64,000 nucleotides of DNA from Paraniabella defluvii (GCA_019316985.1 CP079215.1:2604001-2668000), one strand, 5' to 3'. Positions 50,896-60,566 are shown, counted from the stretch's first letter. Program-made: numbers and translations. The notes: a model not told the origin generated them from the sequence alone.

Positions 50896-52854
50896 GTGAA
50901 AAAGCAATTTTAGCTGTAGCAGCCCTGCCATTTTGCAGTGTACTTTGGGCCCAATACCAAACGGGGCAAACAAAAATCTTGATGAAGTCATTATAACTGC
51001 ATCTAAAAAATCACAAAAGCAATCGCAAACTGGGAAAGTAGTAACGGTGATCGACCAGGCTACATTAATCAATAACCGTGGTAAATCGCTTACTGAGATA
51101 CTAAATCAGTTTTCAGGCATTTTTACCGTAGGCGCCAACAATGCCCCCGGCAGCAACCAGGAGTTGTATTTGCGTGGGGCAGCCACAGGTAATACATTGT
51201 TTCTTATGGATGGTGTTCCGCTTCAGGATCCTAATATGATTACCAACACCTACGACCTGAATAACATCAACCCCGAGCAAATTGAACGTATTGAAATATT
51301 GAAAGGCGCTCAAAGCACGCTTTGGGGGAGTGCCGCAGTTGCCGGCGTAATCAATATCATAACTAAAAAGGGAGGGCCTAAAAAATAGGAGCCTCAGCTG
51401 CTTTGGCCTACGGAAGTTATAACACGTTGCGTGCGGGTGCGGGTATAAACGGAAACATCGACAGGTTTTCCTATAATTTGAATTATAGCAGGATAAATAC
51501 CGATGGCTTTTCGGCTGCTTACGATAGTTTAGGAAGCAGGGGATTTGATAAAGACGGGCTGCGGCAAGACGGCTTTCAGGCAAATTTGGGCTACCGGTTT
51601 TCACCGTCTGTAACAATTAATTACACCAATAATTACGGCTTTTTTAAAGCTGATGCCGACGGAGGCGCTTACCAGGACGATAAAGACGTGGAGGCCCGCA
51701 TTAAAAACATGGTTAACAGCATTAGTATTAATTATAAAACCTCTAAAACTGCCTTGTATTTGGTTCAAAGCTTTATTAATTCTGACAGGTATTTTGATAA
51801 CGATAGTACAGATATCGGAGCATTAAGACTTGATCCCCAAGCATCCTTTTATACAAAGTGGTCCGAAAACAACCTGAAAGGTCGCTCTGTTGTTACCGAT
51901 TTGTATGGCAGTCACGATTTCAGCAGTCATATTTCTTTGGTGGCGGGTTTGCAGCATACTTTTCAGAAAACAGAGCAAACATTTAAAAGTATATCTAATT
52001 ATGGGCCTTATGATGCCGTTCCTATCGGCGAAGACTCTGCCAGGGTCAGCAACTTCTCGGGGTATGCGTCCGTTCTATTTACAGATCTGCGGGGCTTCAA
52101 CCTGGAGTTGGGAGGCCGTTTAAATAATAATACATTGTATGGCAATAATGCCACCTTCACCTTCAATCCCTCTTATAGTATAAATGCCAACACACGTGTG
52201 TTTGTAAATATCTCGAGTGGGTATAATGTGCCCACGTTGTATCAGCTATACAGTGAATACGGCAACAGGGACCTGGCGCCTGAAAAAAGTGAGAATTATG
52301 AGCTGGGCGTACAAAGCTTTACTAATGATCGGAAAAACTCGTTACGGCTGGTGGCGTTTAAAAGATATAAAAGACCTGATCATTTTTTACACCGATCCTG
52401 AAACATTTGCAGGCAGGTACATGAACCGCGACGAACAGAATGATTATGGTTTCGAGATAGAGAGCAACATAGGAATAGGCAACATAGGACAATGGGTAAG
52501 CAACTTTACTTATATAAATGGTAGAGGCATCAATGCAGGCATCCCTTCTAAAAATCTTTTTCGCCGGCCCGATTTTATTGTAAACAGTACGTTAACGGTT
52601 AATCCTTTTAAAAGCCTGACAGTAGCGCCTTCTTTCAGGTATGTAGGTGAGCGCATTCCCGGTGAGTATGATTTAGGTGGTCCCAATCCCATGTCAGCCT
52701 ATTATACTATCGATTTTTATGCAGCATATACTATAAAAAAGAAAATCAGTCTTTTGCAGACCTGAGAAATATAACCGATCAGAAATACTTTGATGTGTAT
52801 GGTTATAACAGCCGCAGAGCAAACTACATGTTAGGGGTGAATGTATTTTTATAG
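50896..52854 (+). CDS. TonB-dependent receptor, BtuB-like (frameshifted)
   Basis: An outer-membrane receptor, by its riboswitch probably for cobalamin or a corrinoid. With one A restored in the A-run after the GTG at 50896 the start reads MKKAILAVAALPFCSVLWAQ, a signal peptide. The TonB box region LDEVIITASKK is followed by the plug: VVTVIDQATLINNRGKSLTEILNQFSGIF, LYLRGAATGNTLFLMDGVPLQDP and IERIEILKGAQSTLWGSAAVAGVINIITKKG. The barrel starts LAYGSYNTLRAGAGINGN and ends MLGVNVFL. Shifts are near 51388, 52360 and 52760. Length is about 652 residues, close to BtuB. No other cobalamin gene is nearby. Confidence 0.91.
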
Positions 52855-52968
52855 GTAGTTGGAGAAATAAGCAGGCTTAAAATGATCTGATCTTAACCGT
52901 TCAATACCCGAAACAAATAGTATATATTCGTATGGCATTTGTTACTGTAACCAAACAAACCGGCTCAT

Positions 52969-53552
52969 ATGAATTTTAGCTATAAAGAAATTCTTACTGT
53001 TGCTTTTACCCTATTTGCTATTATTGATATTATAGGATCGGTACCTATATTAATTTCTATAAAGAATAAAGCAGGAGGCATCAGGGAATTTCGTGTTACG
53101 GTTATTGCCGGTGCCCTTATGATTTTGTTCTTGTTTCTCGGGGGCCTATATTAAACGTGTTGGGACTGGATGTAAAATCCTTTGCTGTTGCCGGCTCTAT
53201 CGTGATCTTTATACTGGGGCTTGAAATGGTGCTGGGTATTGAGTTCTTCAAATCCGACGGAGATGTAAAAGCATCAACCGTCGTGCCGCTGGCTTTTCCG
53301 TTAATCGCCGGATCGGGCACATTAACGACTATTATGTCCCTGAAAGCCAACTACGGGGTATATACCATTCTTATTGCTATTGTTTTAAACCTGGTTGTGA
53401 TATATACGGTTTTGAAATCGTTAAGTGGAATATCAAAGCTATTGGGCCCCAGTGGGCTGATAGCCATCAGGAAGTTCTTCGGGGTGATCTTACTCGCAAT
53501 TTCAGTGAAGATATTTGCGGCCAACGCGGCAGGACTATTGAGTCATCAGTAG
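52969..53552 (+). CDS. MarC family integral membrane protein (one frameshift)
   Basis: A six-helix membrane protein of the MarC/UPF0056 family, function unknown despite the old link to multiple antibiotic resistance. Motifs: YKEILTVAFTLFAIIDIIGSVPILISI, DVKSFAVAGSIVIFILGLEMVLGIEFF, VVPLAFPLIAGSGTLTTIMSLKA (the family loop PLAxPxxAGPGxL) and LLGPSGLIAIRKFFGVILLAISVKIF. One indel near 53152 breaks the second helix. Length is about 194 residues. It has its own terminator. Confidence 0.88.
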
Positions 53553-53569
53553 TTCGGGCAAAAAAAAGT

Positions 53570-53600
53570 AAAAGCTACCCCCAAATGGTAGCTTTTATTT
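53570..53600. terminator. Bidirectional terminator between marC and the Lys/Ala-rich protein gene
   Basis: AAAAGCTACC (53570-53579) and GGTAGCTTTT (53587-53596) form a 10-bp stem with a 7-nt loop. A-rich and T-rich flanks suit both convergent genes. Confidence 0.8.
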
Positions 53601-53619
53601 TTAATTAAGCTGCGTAGAA

Positions 53620-54319
53620 TTATTTCCTGTTGTCCCAAAGGGGTTTTTTGCCTGCTGGCTTCATCGACGTTTTAGCCTTCGATGGGTTTATATTACCATG
53701 ATAAGGATCTTGCGCAGCAGCTTTGAAATCCTCAGGGATATATTGCTGATCAGGTGTTGATGCTGCAAAAACCGCCTGGTCGCTTTCTGCTTCAGGAGTA
53801 ACGATATTGTTTACATCTGCATTGGTAACCGGTTCGCTTTCGTTACCCGATACCGGGGTACTGATAAATTCTCCTGTATCCGAAGTTTCACCCGGCATTT
53901 TTGCTTTAGACCTTGAGGGCTTTTTCTTTAATGCTGCTTGCTTTGCAACGGGGTTTCCCACCTGCTTTTTGGAAGCTTTTGTGGCAGAAGATTTCGAAGG
54001 CGCTTTCTTTTGGCTGGCGGCCTTTTTAGGCGCAGCCACCTTTTGGAAGTTTTTGGCAGCCGCTTTTTTCTTCGCAGCTGCCTTTTTAGGTGCTGATTTT
54101 CTTTTTGGCAGCCGCTTTTTTAGGTGCCGCTTTTTTTTGCTGCTGTTTTTTAGCCGGCACTTTTGCGCCCTTCTCACGGGCTTCTGAAAGACCTATAGCG
54201 ATAGCCTGCTTTTTACTGGTTACTTTTTTATCTGATTTGCCGGAAGTAAGTGTGCCTTTCTTCATTCTTTTTACAGCACTTTTTACAGATTTGCCGGCAG
54301 CTTTTGAATATTTAGCCAT
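53620..54319 (-). CDS. Lys/Ala-rich protein with N-terminal DUF6496-like domain (one frameshift)
   Basis: The N-terminal 60 residues (VKSAVKRMKKGTLTSGKSDKKVTSKKQAIAIGLSEAREKGAKVP) match small DUF6496-type proteins common in bacteria. A long region of KKAAAKK/PKKAA repeats like bacterial histone-H1-like tails follows. The acidic, Thr/Ser-rich tail begins GETSDTGEFISTPVSGNES and the protein ends GKKPLWDNRK. One shift lies near 54100. Length is about 232 residues. Binding to nucleic acid is likely from the charge pattern. The acidic tail is unusual beside the basic repeats. Confidence 0.72.
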
Positions 54320-54447
54320 GATAGTAGAATTTGAGGAAGGTTAGAAAATGATACGAATGGTAATTGTTACGGGAATAAATTTCAAAAAGCGTACCATTAA
54401 TGCATATACACTTCTTATTAAAATGTGCTGGAGTGATCTTTTTCGCT

Positions 54448-54455
54448 TAATTTTG
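54448..54455 (+). promoter_or_regulatory. -7 box of tRNA-Arg
   Basis: TAATTTTG matches TAnnTTTG and lies 29 nt upstream of the tRNA. Confidence 0.45.
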
Positions 54456-54484
54456 CGCGCTGCCTTTAAAACAACATCAATATT

Positions 54485-54556
54485 GGCCTCGTAGTACAAT
54501 GGATAGTATAAGAGTTTCCGAAGCTCCAGATCCCAGTTCGATTCTGGGCGAGGCCA
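54485..54556 (+). tRNA. tRNA-Arg (anticodon CCG)
   Basis: Acceptor arms GGCCTCG (54485-54491) and CGAGGCC (54549-54555) pair fully, and A is the discriminator. The anticodon loop TTCCGAA gives CCG, reading CGG. The T-arm is CCCAG/CTGGG around TTCGATT. The outermost anticodon-stem pair (A-C) is a mismatch. CCA is not encoded. Confidence 0.9.
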
Positions 54557-54593
54557 CTAAAAACACCTGCATTTACATGGATGCAATGAAAAG

Positions 54594-54627
54594 CACACCC
54601 TTTTTCTATACACACCCTTTTTCTATA
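54594..54627. repeat. Tandem 17-bp duplication at the end of the CLC gene
   Basis: CACACCCTTTTTCTATA occurs twice head to tail (54594-54610 and 54611-54627). The second copy contains the CLC stop codon region. It looks like a simple slippage duplication. Confidence 0.8.
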
Positions 54628-55933
54628 ATTGAATGGATTTTTCACCACCTTTTGCCGGGTCAGGCATCTTAGGGGTATCTTTTTTTTGTGAGCTGTAGAT
54701 ACCTGTATGGCCACTAAAATAATAAGCAGTAAAACACGCAACAGCATAATATAGGATATTGTCGGCTCCAAATAATTCAGCGCCCATAACTGTGCAGGCA
54801 AGCGGTGTATTGGTAGCGCCGGCAAATACGGCAATAAAACCGAGGCCTGCCATTAGGTCAACCGGGGCGCCGGTTAAGGTGGCAATGGTATTCCCGAGCG
54901 CGGCACCTATAAAAACAAGGGCGTTACTTCGCCTCCTTTAAATCCCATACCCAGTGTAATAGCCGTGAACAAAATTTTCCAGAACCAGCTGAAATAGCCA
55001 GCGCCACCCTCGTTAAAACAGCTTAGGATGGAAACAGCGCCGGGATCAGGATTGCTGACTCCAAGACTGAGATAGTCGGGCCCTGTTAAAAAAGCCAGGC
55101 CGATAATAAGCAGTCCGCCGGTTGCCGGAATAAGCCATTTGGGTTTTATAAGTTGGTTCGCGTAATCTTTTATCGTGTGCGAAAGGGTTGTGAAGAGGCG
55201 GGCGGCGAGGCCAAAAGCAATACCGGCTGCAATAGCTTTCAGTAATAATACGCTGTTAAAGTGAATCGATTGCATGCCGGCCATGGGCCGACCTGTAAAA
55301 CCGATCTGATAACGTGTGTGATGAATACCCCAGGCGCTGCATACTATATCAGATAATACGGCGGCCATCAGGCAGGGGAGCAAAGCTTCATATTTTATCT
55401 TGCCAATTACCAGCACTTCAAGTGCAAAAATGGCCCCTGCTACCGGTGTTCCAAATACGGCACCAAATCCGCCGGCTATTCCGGTCATTAACAAAATCCG
55501 CGCATTTTCCCTCGACAAGCGCATTTGATTACCTAAAAAATGTGCAATACTACCTCCGATCTGAACGGCAGTTCCTTCCCGTCCCGCTGAGCCACCAAAC
55601 AAGTGAGTAATAACGGTGGAGAATAAAACCAGCGGAGCCATGTTCAGAGGAACACCGGTATCAGGCCGGTGAATTTCGTCGATGATAAGATTATTACCAC
55701 TTTCTGCCTTTTACCCGAATACTTATATAGGAAATGAATAAAAACACCTGCAAGCGGAAGAAAGTAGAGTAGCCAGGGATGACTGAACCGGAAATGAATA
55801 GCCGCGTCAAGCAACCAGAGAAAAAGTGCAACCAGGAGCCAACAACCAGGGATACCGGTAATATCCAAAGGGTCCACTTTAAAAGATAACGGATAATCCA
55901 AAAAGAATGGAAGGAGGAGTAGAACTTTTTCAT
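54623..55933 (-). CDS. CLC-type fluoride/proton antiporter candidate (frameshifted)
   Basis: A CLC-family anion transporter of about 437 residues. The N-terminus is MKKFYSSF, and hydrophobic helices follow. [19 protein letters not shown] is the gating-glutamate motif, with Thr where chloride CLCs have Pro. [28 protein letters not shown] is the next signature, then [14 protein letters not shown] and [21 protein letters not shown] fluoride riboswitch precedes it, which together with GREGT points to the fluoride-exporting CLC-F group and not a chloride channel. Shifts lie near 55890, 55700-55640, 54905 and 54850. This protects the cell by expelling fluoride. Confidence 0.85.
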
Positions 55934-56036
55934 TACCTACAATTTGAATAAGGGATATAATATATCATTCATTGTAGGCGCCATTATTCCACCCAAAGGG
56001 TGAACGGTTCAAATAGGAAGACACCATTTCCTTAGA
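55931..56036 (-). promoter_or_regulatory. Fluoride (crcB-motif) riboswitch with start-codon-masking helix
   Basis: On the minus strand (56036 to 55970) GGAA/TTCC encloses ATGGTGTC. A CACCC/GGGTG hairpin follows, then AATAATGGCGCCTAC. GGTGTC pairs with GGCGCC as the third helix. This is the crcB order of helices with the conserved AUG-, UAAUG- and CUAC-like positions. The 3' part CCTACAAT (55978-55971) is the exact complement of ATTGTAGG (55943-55936), which sits 2 nt before the ATG. Without fluoride this alternative helix would hide the start; with fluoride it would open. Confidence 0.82.
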
Positions 56037-56082
56037 TCTGTACCCGGCAAAAGTAAATATTTTTGTAAACACCATGCTAAAC

Positions 56083-56118
56083 AAAAATCCCCGCCGGATA
56101 CCTCAGGCGGGGATTTTT
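56083..56118 (-). terminator. Terminator of tpx
   Basis: AAAAATCCCCGCC (56083-56095) and GGCGGGGATTTTT (56106-56118) form a 13-bp perfect stem with a 10-nt loop. Confidence 0.88.
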
Positions 56119-56137
56119 AATAAGGTTAAACCCGGTA

Positions 56138-56634
56138 TTATTTCAGTGCAGCTAATGCCGCATCGTAATCCGGTTCCTGAGCAATTTCAGGCACCTGCTC
56201 TGTATAAATAATTTTGCCACTTTCATCGGCAACCACAACAGCGCGGCTTAGCAGGCCTTTCATACCAGAATCTGCAATGGTAACACCATAATCGGCGCCA
56301 AAGCTCCCACGGAAATCCGACAGGTTCTCTACGTTGTTTAACCCTTCTGCGGCACAAAAACGTTTCAGGGCAAATGGAAGGTCTTTCGATACATTAATAA
56401 CTACCGTGTTATCAAGAGCGCTGGCTTCTTCGTTGAATTTTCGGGCAGAAGCTGCGCAAATACCCGTGTCAATGCTTGGGAAGATATTTAATACCAATTT
56501 TTGCCTTTATAGTCGGAAAGGCTTTTTTCGCTCAGGTCATCTTTTACCAGCGTGAAGTCTTTCAGCTGGCTACCCACTTCAGGCAATGAACCTGTTGTAT
56601 TTACCGGATTGCCTTTTAATGTAATTGTCGACAT
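56138..56634 (-). CDS. tpx: Thiol peroxidase, atypical 2-Cys peroxiredoxin (one frameshift)
   Basis: Reduces hydrogen peroxide and organic peroxides using thioredoxin. [45 protein letters not shown] leads through one shift near 56498 to [25 protein letters not shown], where the Cys in DTGIC is the peroxidatic residue. [17 protein letters not shown] holds the resolving Cys. The C-terminus is [19 protein letters not shown]. Length is about 165 residues, usual for Tpx. A promoter with CAAAAGTA on the plus strand (minus TACTTTTG, 56678-56685) and TTG at 56707-56709 lies upstream. Confidence 0.94.
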
Positions 56635-56802
56635 GTTTACTGTTTTTTATTAATTGTATGTTTAAAATTCCTTCAAACAAAAGTATTGTTAATTACCGTT
56701 GCATTCCAAAGTAAAAAAACAAATTTGCATTGGTTATAAATTTCATATATTCATGCCCAAATAACGACGGCTATATTACACACTGCAAGGCAATTATACA
56801 CA

Positions 56803-56830
56803 TTAAATGATTATAATAGTAATCATTTAA
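56803..56830. promoter_or_regulatory. Inverted repeat between tpx and exbB, candidate Fur-family site
   Basis: TTAAATGATTA (56803-56813) and TAATCATTTAA (56820-56830) are perfect 11-bp arms with a 6-nt spacer. A TGATTA...TAATCA core is reminiscent of Fur/PerR boxes. It lies in the 336-bp divergent region, 141 nt from exbB and 169 nt from tpx. The remainder of the region is A/T-rich without other clear signals except the tpx promoter. Confidence 0.4.
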
Positions 56831-56970
56831 AGGCATTAAATCATCATAAAACAACAGGTCTTTAATCAGAAAAAAATAACAAAGAAAAATTTTGTTATAA
56901 ATTATTTTTTGTTAGAATTGTAATCTATTTCACAAGCTTTAATATTTAAAAAACTAAAAAAACTAAGATC

Positions 56971-57827
56971 ATGGCTGAAAATCAAGCTAAGCCGGTAGCG
57001 GCAGCAACGACATCTGTGCAACCCAAAAAAAAGCAGTAACGCTATTTCGTGGCTTGCTCCCATTTTGTGTATTATTGTAGGGTATGCCATTTGGAGATAT
57101 GGTATGGGTAATCCAGACGGATTTAAGGTGCCTGACGAGGCAGGTGGTTTTTGGCCGCATCACGTAGGTCCTAAAGGTGCATTTAACGCTATTTACGAGG
57201 GTGGTATCATTGTACCTCTTTTGATTGGTATGTTATTAATGGTTATTGTATTTGCTATTGAAAGGTTCTTAACAATCAGCAAAGCATTAGGCAAAGGAAA
57301 CATCAGCAACTTTATCCGTAAAGTTCAATACCACCTGGCTAATAAAAATGTTGATGCAGCTATCGCTGAGTGCGACAAACAAAAAGGTTCTGTAGGGAAT
57401 GTAATGAAAGCTGGTCTTCGCCGCTACAAAGAAATGATTACAGAAAGCGGTTTGGAAACTGAGCAAAAAGTTGCGGCTATTCAAAAAAGTAGAAGAAGCT
57501 ACAGCTCTTGAGTTACCAATGCTTCAGAAAAACCTGGTGTTTATTTCTACTATTGTATCGTGCGGTACGCTGATTGCGTTATTAGGTACGGTAATGGGTA
57601 TGATCCGTTCTTTCGCTGCATTAGGTGCATCCGGCGGCGGTGGCGATTCTTCTGCTCTGGCGGTAGGTATCTCTGAGGCCCTGTACAACACTGCATTGGG
57701 TATCGGTACTTCGGCTTTAGCCCTGGTTATTTACAACATGTTAACTACAAGGATCGATAATATTACTTATGGTATCGACGAATCTGGATTTACTTTAACG
57801 CAGTCTTTTGCTTCTTTGTACAAATAA
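56971..57827 (+). CDS. exbB: ExbB/TolQ/MotA-family proton channel (frameshifted)
   Basis: The proton channel subunit that drives TonB. The N-terminus MAENQAKPVAAATTSVQPKK leads into a membrane helix (LAPILCIIVGYAIWRYG), then an insertion, then EGGIIVPLLIGMLLMVIVFAIERFLTISKA. The signature LPMLQKNLVFISTIVSCGTLIALLGTVMGMIRSFAALG and SEALYNTALGIGTSALALVIYNML contain the pore helices. Shifts lie near 57030 and 57487. Length is about 286 residues. exbD, exbD and tonB follow on the same strand. Confidence 0.93.
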
Positions 57828-57902
57828 TAGCTGTAACAAAGACGAAAGTTGTTTATGGAAATCCCGAATTAAATCGTCTCATATCAAAATAATAAATTCA
57901 AT

Positions 57903-58559
57903 ATGCCTAAAGTTAATATAGCCAAAAAGTCGACTGATACGGACATGACGCCCTTCGTGGACATCGCGTTCCTTATCCTGTCGTTCTTTATCATGGCTAC
58001 TAAGTTCAAGCCGGCTGAGGCAGTTCCCATTCAGACCCCTAATTCGGTTTCATCTCAAAAATTGCCGGAGAATGATGCGGTGATGATCAGCATTGACAAA
58101 GATGATAAAGTGTATTTCTCTATCATGGCGCAGAAAGATCCGCAACTGGCAAGAGATATTATTAAAGCTGCAGCACAGGCAAGAAATATCCCGGTAACAG
58201 ATGCACAAACAGCGGGTTATTTTCCTGGCGATATGATCGGTGTTCCTTTTAATAAATTAGGAGCTTTCCTGGCATTGCCGGCAGATCAGAAAAAAACATA
58301 TGTACAGGAAGGAATCCCTGTAAAAGACTCTGCTAATAACGAGTTGTATTACTGGATTGCTGCTACACGTTCTGTTTTCGCAGGTAAGCCTTTAAAGTAT
58401 CTTATTAAAGGTGATAATGTATCCAAATACCCTGCTTTTAAAGCAATTATTGATGCTTTAAAGAAGAACGACGAGCAGAAGTATAACCTGGTTACCATGC
58501 CTGAAGGTGCTCCTACCGGAACTGAACTGTGGGTAGAACGTAACAGCAGTAAAAAATAG
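57903..58559 (+). CDS. exbD: ExbD/TolR-family protein, first copy
   Basis: An intact 218-residue single-pass inner-membrane protein. DMTPFVDIAFLILSFFIMATKF is the membrane helix with the proton-carrying Asp (VDIAFL). The periplasmic part (VMISIDKDDKVYFSIM to KYNLVTMPEGAPTGTELWVERNSSKK) is longer than in E. coli ExbD because of an insertion (PVTDAQTAGYFPGDMIGVPF). It is cotranscribed with exbB and a second exbD. Confidence 0.93.
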   Translation: MPKVNIAKKSTDTDMTPFVDIAFLILSFFIMATKFKPAEAVPIQTPNSVSSQKLPENDAVMISIDKDDKVYFSIMAQKDPQLARDIIKAAAQARNIPVTDAQTAGYFPGDMIGVPFNKLGAFLALPADQKKTYVQEGIPVKDSANNELYYWIAATRSVFAGKPLKYLIKGDNVSKYPAFKAIIDALKKNDEQKYNLVTMPEGAPTGTELWVERNSSKK

Positions 58560-58585
58560 TTTTTAATTTTTAAACAGTATTAGTT

Positions 58586-59231
58586 ATGGCAAGTTTAGAT
58601 TCAGGTGATGGCGGTGGCGGCCACAAAAAGGCCCCGGCGTTAAAAAGCCAAAAAGCTAAGCACAAGAGTTGACATGACGCCGATGGTGGACCTGGGTTTC
58701 CTGTTGATCACCTTTTTTATATTCACTTCCACGATGAGCTCTCCAACAACTATGGACCTCAACATGCCGAAGGATACAGATAAAAAGGAAGAAGAAACCA
58801 AAGTGAAAATGTCGGGCGCGCTTACCATTATGGTGGGCAGAGATAACAACATCTTTTACTACGAAGGGGAGTTGACCAACGAAAATGCCAGCCAGGCATT
58901 TAAGTCTTCAACCATTAAAGACATAAGAGATGTTATTATCAAGAAAAAGAAAGAAGTAGAGTCAAGATACGTTCCAGATGCTGCCTGCGAAGCGAAAGCC
59001 AAGGCAGATGGTAAAGATCCTAATGACTGTAGACAAAAAGACTTCTTTGTATTGATCAAGCCTACCGACGAAGCAAACTATAAGGATGTAATTGACCTGT
59101 TAGACGAAATGACCATTAATAAAGTAGCCCGCTACGCATTACTGGAGCCATTCGACACAGAGAAAGAGCTTATTAACGCAACACAAGGCACAGCTCCGGC
59201 AGCGGCCCCAGCAGCGCCTGCAGCAAAGTAG
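58586..59231 (+). CDS. exbD: ExbD/TolR-family protein, second copy (one frameshift)
   Basis: A second ExbD paralogue, 26 nt after the first. MASLDSGDGGGGHKKAPALKSQKA precedes a shift near 58660, then RVDMTPMVDLGFLLITFFIFTSTM is the membrane helix with Asp in VDLGFL. The periplasmic region has ALTIMVGRDNNIFYYEGEL and FFVLIKPTDEANYKDVIDLLDEMTINKVARYALLE. It ends in an Ala/Pro-rich tail. About 214 residues. Two different ExbD proteins in one TonB operon is the usual Bacteroidota arrangement. Confidence 0.92.
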
Positions 59232-59299
59232 CATTAATTGGTGCTGATTGTATGGAAATAAGCATAGATCGCATCTTATAATTAACAAATTAAAGTATA

Positions 59300-60130
59300 A
59301 TGGACGCTAATAAAATTTTAAGTACCGACTTCTTAGATCTTCTGTTTGAAGGCCGCAATAAGAGTTATGGTGCCTACGAACTTCGTAGAAGCTATAATAA
59401 AAGGTTGTGGACGGCTCTCGGTGCTACTGGTCTTGGCTTTGCTTTAATTGCAGGAGGAATCTTCCTGAAAAGCCAGATAAAGCCGCCGGTAGACGAGGAC
59501 GCAGTAAAGATCAATGAAGTAACTATACAACAGATCGAGCAGGAAAAGCCGGAGGAACCACCACCCCCGCCACCTCCTCCACCACCCAAACAGGCACCTC
59601 CTCCCAAGATCGAAATGAAGGCATTTACACCACCCAAAATCGTAAAAGATGAGGAAGTAAAAGAGCCGCCACCCGCAGTGGAGGAGCTGAAAGAAACTAA
59701 AATCGGTACAATCAGCCAGGAAGGTATCAAAGATATCGGTATTGTTACGCCACCTGCCGCAGTAGACGGCGGTAAAGGTCTGGTGGAAGCCAAGCCGGTT
59801 GAAAAAGAGCCTGAGGTTTTCACAAAAGTGGAAGTGGATGCAAAATACCCTGGTAACTGGCGTTCTTTCCTTGAAAGAAACCTGGATGGTCAGGTAGCCG
59901 TTGATAACGGTGCATCACCAGGCACTTATACTGTAATTATCCAGTTTATTGTGGATGTTGCAGGTAACGTAAGTGACGTGAAAGCGTTGACCAGCGTAGG
60001 TTTTGGAATGGAGCAGGAAGCCATGAGGGTAATTAAAAAGTCCGGTAAATGGAACCCGGCCATCCAGAATGGCAGAGAGGTGAAAGCTTACAGGAAACAA
60101 CCTATTACTTTCCAGGTTACAGACCAGTAA
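59300..60130 (+). CDS. tonB: TonB energy transducer
   Basis: An intact 276-residue TonB. A cytoplasmic start (MDANKILSTDFLDLLFEGRNKSYGAYELRRSYNKRL) precedes one membrane helix at about 37-56. The periplasmic Pro-rich spacer has ten consecutive prolines (87-96) and further PPP/EEPP segments. The C-terminal domain contains GTYTVIIQFIVDVAGNVSDVKALTSVGFGMEQEAMRVIKKSGKWNPAIQNGREVKAYRKQPITFQV, which is the TonB fold contacting outer-membrane receptors. NKSYGAYELRR is a signature of Bacteroidota TonB proteins. It would energise the SusC and BtuB-like proteins of this window. Confidence 0.95.
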   Translation: MDANKILSTDFLDLLFEGRNKSYGAYELRRSYNKRLWTALGATGLGFALIAGGIFLKSQIKPPVDEDAVKINEVTIQQIEQEKPEEPPPPPPPPPPKQAPPPKIEMKAFTPPKIVKDEEVKEPPPAVEELKETKIGTISQEGIKDIGIVTPPAAVDGGKGLVEAKPVEKEPEVFTKVEVDAKYPGNWRSFLERNLDGQVAVDNGASPGTYTVIIQFIVDVAGNVSDVKALTSVGFGMEQEAMRVIKKSGKWNPAIQNGREVKAYRKQPITFQVTDQ

Positions 60131-60165
60131 CTTGTCCTGAGTTATCTTCTTATACAATTGAATTG

Positions 60166-60196
60166 GAAACCCGCCTGTAATCAGGCGGGTTTCTTT
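60166..60196 (+). terminator. Terminator of exbB-exbD-exbD-tonB
   Basis: GAAACCCGCCTG (60166-60177) and CAGGCGGGTTTC (60182-60193) form a 12-bp perfect stem with a 4-nt loop. Confidence 0.88.
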
Positions 60197-60566
60197 ATAT
60201 GGTAGCCTTTTTGCGAACTTATTTAACGGTCGTTTTGTAATTTCTAGCCTGCTGCACCTTGCTGGTTCTACATGGCCATATTATAACGGTAATATTGGCT
60301 TGCATCCACCCCGGCAATAGTTGTATCCATCCGTAAAATTTAACCGGAGGCTCCGGGGTATCAGAGCAAGCTGACGCCTAAGCCAGGACAAGCGATAGTT
60401 ATTAAACGCAAATTAACCAGGTACCGGCTGGCTTCTTAAACCTCATTGAACCAACGTATCGCTTGTTTGTGGGGTTATAGGCGAAGCGCATATTAGATGA
60501 AGGTAAAGCATATAAAGCCCGGGGCTGGTTTGTATAGGTCAGGTTGGAAGGGAGGGTAGATGTCAT
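60197..60566. other. 370-bp stretch without a recognised gene
   Basis: Nothing in it could be assigned. It lies between two terminators, so any function would need its own promoter, and none was found. A 54-codon minus-strand ORF (60402-60566) is present but starts right after the transglycosylase terminator and has no known motif. A decayed gene or an unrecognised RNA cannot be excluded. Confidence 0.4.

Noticed and set aside
53807..54187. Plus-strand Phe/Ala-rich ORF
   Set aside because: It is antisense to the Lys/Ala repeat region (AAA/AAG codons read as Phe/Leu), not a separate gene.
54594..54627. Start of a CRISPR-like or regulatory repeat array
   Set aside because: There are only two head-to-tail 17-bp copies without spacers, consistent with simple duplication at the gene end.
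59392..59823. Minus-strand Gly/Ser-rich ORF
   Set aside because: It is antisense to the proline-rich spacer of tonB.
60402..60566. Minus-strand 54-codon ORF
   Set aside because: It begins directly after the terminator of the upstream gene, has no -7 box or ribosome-binding site, and shows no known motif.
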